Assembly (NCBI GenBank): GCA_964425595.1
Contig: CAYRMW010000064.1
Location: 1-11,098 of the forward strand
DNA length: 11,098 nucleotides
Direction: 5' to 3'
Source of the DNA: Caccovicinus sp964425595
GTDB taxonomy: Bacteria; Bacillota; Clostridia; Lachnospirales; Lachnospiraceae
Each line of letters starts with the position of its first letter. Within the stretch, counting starts at the first letter, position 1. The notes below the pieces were generated by a model that saw only the letters and a list, made by a program, of their open reading frames with translations, was not told where the DNA came from and searched no databases. The position numbers and the translations under genes are program-made. This document shows, in pieces, positions 7,328 through 11,098 of this stretch.

Positions 7328-7925
7328 AGGAATGCTCCAGAAGGACAAGGATGAATTTCGAAGAGTATGTAATAAGCTGATGAGCAGCTGTTTTATCTGC
7401 CGGCAGGATGCGGATACGAAAAGGGAATATTATTTTATCCTTCGTCAGAAACCGGTCTTCCTCCGATATCTGGACGTGCTGGGGTATACGCTGGAAATTA
7501 ATGAACAGTACGGTGTGATCCAGCTGGTTAACCGGGAGAACTACAACCATCTGAATTTAAAGCTGTATGAATCCATCATTCTGCTGATCCTGCGGATCCT
7601 CTATGACGAGAAGAAAAGAGAACTGTCCTTGTCGGACGTTGTCATTAACATCGGTGATATCCAGGAAAAGTATTTATCGCTGAAGATAAGGAATAAGCAG
7701 ATCGATAAGACTACGATGAACAATGCGTTAAGACTGTTTAAACGTTATCATCTGGTGGCTCTTCTGGATAAAGATCTTGGAAAAGAAGAAACGCGGATCG
7801 TGATCTATGATTCCATCCTGATGGCAGTGCGGGTGGAGGACATCAAGCGGGTTTGCGATATGATCGCACTTTATCGGAAAGGGGAACCGGGGAATGAAAA
7901 TACTGAAGAAGGTACGGCTGATTAA
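7314..7925 (+). CDS. jetB: Wadjet/MksE-like subunit JetB (DUF4194)
   Basis: A 203-residue soluble protein matching the DUF4194 family in size, in features such as YFILRQKPVFLRYLDVLGYTLEIN (39-62), YESIILLILRILYDEKK (85-101) and the following winged-helix pattern (MNNALRLFKRYHLVALLD, 135-152), and in its place between jetA and the SMC-like gene. In MukE/MksE-type complexes this subunit binds the kleisin and DNA and acts as a dimer with tandem winged helices. ATG 7314 is chosen because AGGGAAG (7301-7307) lies seven bases upstream. The frame opens earlier (7212), but that part lies inside jetA. It overlaps jetA by 14 bases and jetC by 32 bases, so translation of the three is probably coupled. 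The last 15 residues are acidic and glycine-rich and look like a tail. Confidence 0.87.
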   Translation: MELFEGMLQKDKDEFRRVCNKLMSSCFICRQDADTKREYYFILRQKPVFLRYLDVLGYTLEINEQYGVIQLVNRENYNHLNLKLYESIILLILRILYDEKKRELSLSDVVINIGDIQEKYLSLKIRNKQIDKTTMNNALRLFKRYHLVALLDKDLGKEETRIVIYDSILMAVRVEDIKRVCDMIALYRKGEPGNENTEEGTAD

Positions 7926-10900
7926 CTGGCACCGCTTTCAGGATGAAACCATCGAAATGGCGGAGGCTGTCCTGCTCTCCGGGGAAAACGGGGCGGGGAA
8001 ATCCACGATCCTGGATGCGATCCAGTTTGTGATCACCTGCTCCAAGGCTGATTTTAATAAGGCAGCCCACGAAAAGGGAAAACGAACTTTAAACAGCTAT
8101 ATCCGCTGCAAGACCGGACGAGAGAACAGGCCCTATGAGAGGACGGGCGCATTGTCCGCTCACATTGCGCTGGAATTTTTCGATGAAGCCAGAAAGCGTC
8201 CGTTTCTCGTCGGCGCGGTCATGGATTCCGCGTCAGAGGAGAAAGAACCCAATACAGCGTGGTATCTGATCGAAAATCAGGAGATCAGAGATGATCTGTT
8301 TAAGAGCGGCCGGAAGATCAAAAGCATTTCTGTATTTCGGGCGACCAACAAAGAGAACATAACCTTTGCTTCTACCGCCACTGAGGCGAAGAAGATGATG
8401 CTGAACCGGTTCGGTCGGCTGGAGGATAAATTTTTCTCGCTGATCCCCAAGGCCCTGGCTTTTAAACCCATCCATGACATCAAGGACTTTGTCTATTCCT
8501 ACGTCTTAGATGAAAAGGATGTGAACATTGACGCGCTAAAGGAAAATGTGCGCAGCTATCAGGATCTGGAGCGGATGCTGCAGGATGTAAAGCAGCGGAT
8601 CGAGGAGCTGGGCTACATTTGCGCGAAAGAACAGGAAGTGGAGAATTATCAGCGGATCGACCGGTACCAGGAATACTACATCGCCCGTGCCGGTAAGGAA
8701 CGGACGGAACAGGGAATAGAGGAGACGGAGGAGAGTATCCGTTATGAAGAGCTGAAAGGCGGAGAAAACCAGAAGAGGCGGGAGGAGTTAAAGCAGGCAA
8801 AAGACAGCAAGGAGCAGATGATCCGGGACCTGACCGTGGAGTTAAACAGCGATACGGAGTATCAGGCATTTCGCGAGCTGGAGAGAGTGGAGAATGAATT
8901 AAAGGAGCAGATTAAAAGCGATAAAGCAGAAGTGAAAGACTTAAAACTCGCGGTCTCCGCCGCGCTGTCCAATGTGGAAAAGCTGTTAAAGGTGAAAGAG
9001 ATCGATGGCTGCATCGCCGAATATCAGAGGGCGCTGGAAACAGTGGAGGAAAGCGGAAGTCTGGTGCAGGTGCGTACATGCCTGGATAAGGTGACTGCTT
9101 ACAAAAAGCAGATGTACGACAAGGTACAGGCGCAGATCGCGGAGCTGAATGTGGAGGTCCGCGGTCTGGAAGAGAAAAAACAGGAACTGGATCATCAGAT
9201 CCGGGAACTGGAGGCAAAGCGCCTGTCCTACCCGCCTGCGGTGATCAGACTGCAGACGGCGATCCGGGAGCAGTTTCGCCGGCTGAACCGGAAGGGTGAG
9301 ACCCGGATCTTGTGTGAGCTGTTGGAGATCAGCGACAGCCGGTGGCAGAACGCGGTAGAGGGCTTTCTGAACACCCAGAGGTTTTATCTGCTGGCGGAGC
9401 CGGAGGATTTTGACGTAGCGCTGAGCGTTTATGACCGGCTGCGGGGAAAGGGAGAGGTTTTCGGCGTTGGTCTGATCAATGCCGGGAAGCTGGAAGGCTA
9501 TGAGGAGTGTCCCAAGGGAACCCTGGCAGAAGTGGTCACATCGAAAAATATATGGGCCAGAAGATATATCAATATGATCCTGGGAAAAGTGCAGCGTTGT
9601 GAACGTTATCAGGATCTGAAGAAGTACCCCGTTTCCATTACCAGGGAATGCATGCGTTATCAGAACCATGTGGTAAGCGCCATCCGGCCGGAAATCTACG
9701 AAACCCCCTACATCGGCGCAGAGGCCTATAAAAAGCAGCTGGAGCAGTGCAGAGAGAAGCGGGCGGAGCTGGAGAAGCGGCTGAACGATTGCCGGGATCG
9801 AAGAGAGAAGCTGCGGTTTATGGTGGATCCGCTTTCTGCCTCGGAGGATCTGGAGGTGAAATTCCGTTTGGGAGCCCTGGAAGATCTGCGTGTTCATGAG
9901 CGGGCACTGCAGGACTGCAGAGAAGAGATGCGCCGTCTGGAGGCCAGCCAGACCATGATCCAGAAGCGGATCCATCTGGAAGAGATGCAGAAAGAACGAA
10001 AACAGCTGGAAGAGCAGATCGATCAGGCCATCCGGGAGATCGGCCGCATCGAGGAACGGATCAAACAGTATGGGGAAGCCCTCCGGCAACTTAAGGATCA
10101 GCTGGCTGCGGAGACGGAAGAGCAGGCCCGGCTGGAAGCGGGCCTGAAAGAAGAAGAGCTTGCTTCCTGCAGGAGAGAATACCTTCGACAGGACAGGACG
10201 GATCTGGCACGCTTCATCGCCAATTTCCAGCGGGCAAGGAAGGCCAATGCGACGTTAAGAGAAAAGGCGGAGAAAGAGATGGCAGGCGCCATGAACGCGT
10301 ATAAGATTGCCCATGATTTTGGCGCGGCAGAGACCATGGCCGGTTTTCCGGAATATCAGAACGAGTATGACATGCTGAAAAATTCCCGGCTTCTGGAATA
10401 TGAAGAGAAGGTATATCAGGCCAGAAAAGCCGCTGAGGAGGAGTTTCGGGAGCAGTTTCTGTCGAAGCTCCAGGAAAATATCAAACAGGCGCAGGGCGAA
10501 TTTAAGGAGTTAAACCGGGCGCTGAAAGATATTCGCTTCAGCAGGGAGCAGTATGAATTTATTTATGAGCCCAGCGGCAGGCTGAAGAAATTCTACCAGA
10601 TGATCATGTCTGATTTTAATGTGATGCAGGGAGCCTCCATCTTCAGCGGGACCTTTAATGAGACCCATAAGGAAGTGATTGATGAGCTGTTTGAGAAACT
10701 GACCCTGGATGACGATTCCAGCGCAAAAACGCTGGAAGAATATACGGACTACCGTACCTATATGGATTATGATATCAAGATCAGCAATGAAGACGGCGGC
10801 TATATGCTCTACTCCAAAGTCAGCCAGGAAAAGAGCGGAGGCGAGACTCAGACGCCATTCTACATTACGATCGCGGCGTCCTTTATGCAGCTTTACCGCA

Positions 10901-11098
10901 ACAGCATCGGCGGGGACTCCATCGGGCTGGTGATGATGGACGAGGCCTTTAACAATATGGATGACGAGCGGATCGCCGGGGTCCTGTCCTTTATGCGCAG
11001 TTCGAGCCTGCAGCTGATCATCGCTGCGCCGCCGGATAAGATCCAGTATATCGGGCCTTCCATGAAAAAAGTGCTGCTGGTGCTTCAGGAAGATCAGC
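7894..11098 (+). CDS. jetC: Wadjet/MksB-like SMC ATPase JetC, 3'-partial
   Basis: The frame is open from ATG 7894 to the window end: 1068 full codons without a stop. It is an SMC-type ATPase of the MukB/MksB kind. The N-terminal head carries LINWHRF and Walker A GENGAGKST at residues 30-38. A first coiled coil spans about 212-446. A hinge-like globular domain spans about 447-600 (starting PPAVIRLQTAI, with ILCELLEI and FGVGLINAGKL). A returning coiled coil spans about 610-900. The C-terminal head holds the ABC signature SGGET (981-985), Walker B LVMMDE (1012-1017, Glu1017 catalytic) and the D-loop NNMDDER. In Wadjet, JetC dimers hydrolyse ATP to extrude plasmid DNA loops. The start is supported by AAAGGGGAA (7878-7886), about eight bases upstream. 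The visible length suggests that only a short C-terminal piece is missing. A nuclease gene (jetD) would be expected next but lies outside the window. All ATPase motifs look intact. Confidence 0.93.
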   Translation, partial: MKILKKVRLINWHRFQDETIEMAEAVLLSGENGAGKSTILDAIQFVITCSKADFNKAAHEKGKRTLNSYIRCKTGRENRPYERTGALSAHIALEFFDEARKRPFLVGAVMDSASEEKEPNTAWYLIENQEIRDDLFKSGRKIKSISVFRATNKENITFASTATEAKKMMLNRFGRLEDKFFSLIPKALAFKPIHDIKDFVYSYVLDEKDVNIDALKENVRSYQDLERMLQDVKQRIEELGYICAKEQEVENYQRIDRYQEYYIARAGKERTEQGIEETEESIRYEELKGGENQKRREELKQAKDSKEQMIRDLTVELNSDTEYQAFRELERVENELKEQIKSDKAEVKDLKLAVSAALSNVEKLLKVKEIDGCIAEYQRALETVEESGSLVQVRTCLDKVTAYKKQMYDKVQAQIAELNVEVRGLEEKKQELDHQIRELEAKRLSYPPAVIRLQTAIREQFRRLNRKGETRILCELLEISDSRWQNAVEGFLNTQRFYLLAEPEDFDVALSVYDRLRGKGEVFGVGLINAGKLEGYEECPKGTLAEVVTSKNIWARRYINMILGKVQRCERYQDLKKYPVSITRECMRYQNHVVSAIRPEIYETPYIGAEAYKKQLEQCREKRAELEKRLNDCRDRREKLRFMVDPLSASEDLEVKFRLGALEDLRVHERALQDCREEMRRLEASQTMIQKRIHLEEMQKERKQLEEQIDQAIREIGRIEERIKQYGEALRQLKDQLAAETEEQARLEAGLKEEELASCRREYLRQDRTDLARFIANFQRARKANATLREKAEKEMAGAMNAYKIAHDFGAAETMAGFPEYQNEYDMLKNSRLLEYEEKVYQARKAAEEEFREQFLSKLQENIKQAQGEFKELNRALKDIRFSREQYEFIYEPSGRLKKFYQMIMSDFNVMQGASIFSGTFNETHKEVIDELFEKLTLDDDSSAKTLEEYTDYRTYMDYDIKISNEDGGYMLYSKVSQEKSGGETQTPFYITIAASFMQLYRNSIGGDSIGLVMMDEAFNNMDDERIAGVLSFMRSSSLQLIIAAPPDKIQYIGPSMKKVLLVLQEDQ

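Noticed and set aside
8986..10089. Long minus-strand frame of 367 codons opposite jetC, with similar ones opposite the peptidase and the methyltransferase
   Set aside because: These are mirror frames of GC-rich coding DNA. The translations show no domain motifs, and the + strand genes are unambiguous.
1..11098. tRNA, rRNA, CRISPR array, insertion sequence or attachment-site repeats
   Set aside because: None was seen by eye. No transposase or integrase frame and no spaced direct repeats of CRISPR type are present.

Overview
The window looks like a chromosomal segment of a Gram-positive anaerobe of the Clostridia, plausibly a gut Lachnospiraceae-like bacterium. This is inferred from purine-rich AGGAGG-type ribosome binding sites, tight ATGA gene overlaps, moderately GC-rich coding DNA (about 55% in hand-counted lines) and the protein families present. 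The species cannot be read from the sequence. All supported genes lie on the + strand.

Region 1 (1-4962) is a housekeeping run. It opens inside a two-domain protein: a Cof-type HAD phosphatase joined to a VanH/D-lactate-dehydrogenase-like NAD-dependent 2-hydroxyacid dehydrogenase, with the linker encoded by a 15-bp tandem repeat. The stop codon of that gene overlaps the start of a 595-residue Xaa-Pro aminopeptidase (M24). After a 130-bp gap made largely of a 19-bp tandem repeat comes an iron-sulfur RlmCD/RumA-type 23S rRNA uracil-5-methyltransferase with no N-terminal TRAM domain.

Region 2 (4963-5765) is a scar. A 199-residue reading frame has the receiver domain of a YesN-like response regulator at its N-terminus and the last membrane segment and C-terminal tail of a MalG-type sugar ABC permease at its C-terminus. 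The simplest reading is an in-frame deletion inside a former sensor/regulator/sugar-transporter operon. A rho-independent terminator follows.

Region 3 (5766-11098) is a defence operon. An extended -10 promoter precedes three overlapping genes recognised as jetA (kleisin-like, MksF role), jetB (DUF4194, MksE role) and jetC (SMC-like MksB ATPase). These are the SMC-complex genes of a Wadjet anti-plasmid system, closest in layout to the class with a short JetA. jetC runs off the window, so the expected nuclease gene jetD is not visible. JetC should form the loop-extruding ATPase dimer, JetA the bridging kleisin and JetB the accessory winged-helix subunit, and together they would deliver circular plasmid DNA to JetD for cleavage.

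The most notable points are the regulator-permease chimera directly beside the defence operon, the two minisatellite-like tandem repeats in the housekeeping run, and the phosphatase-dehydrogenase fusion.
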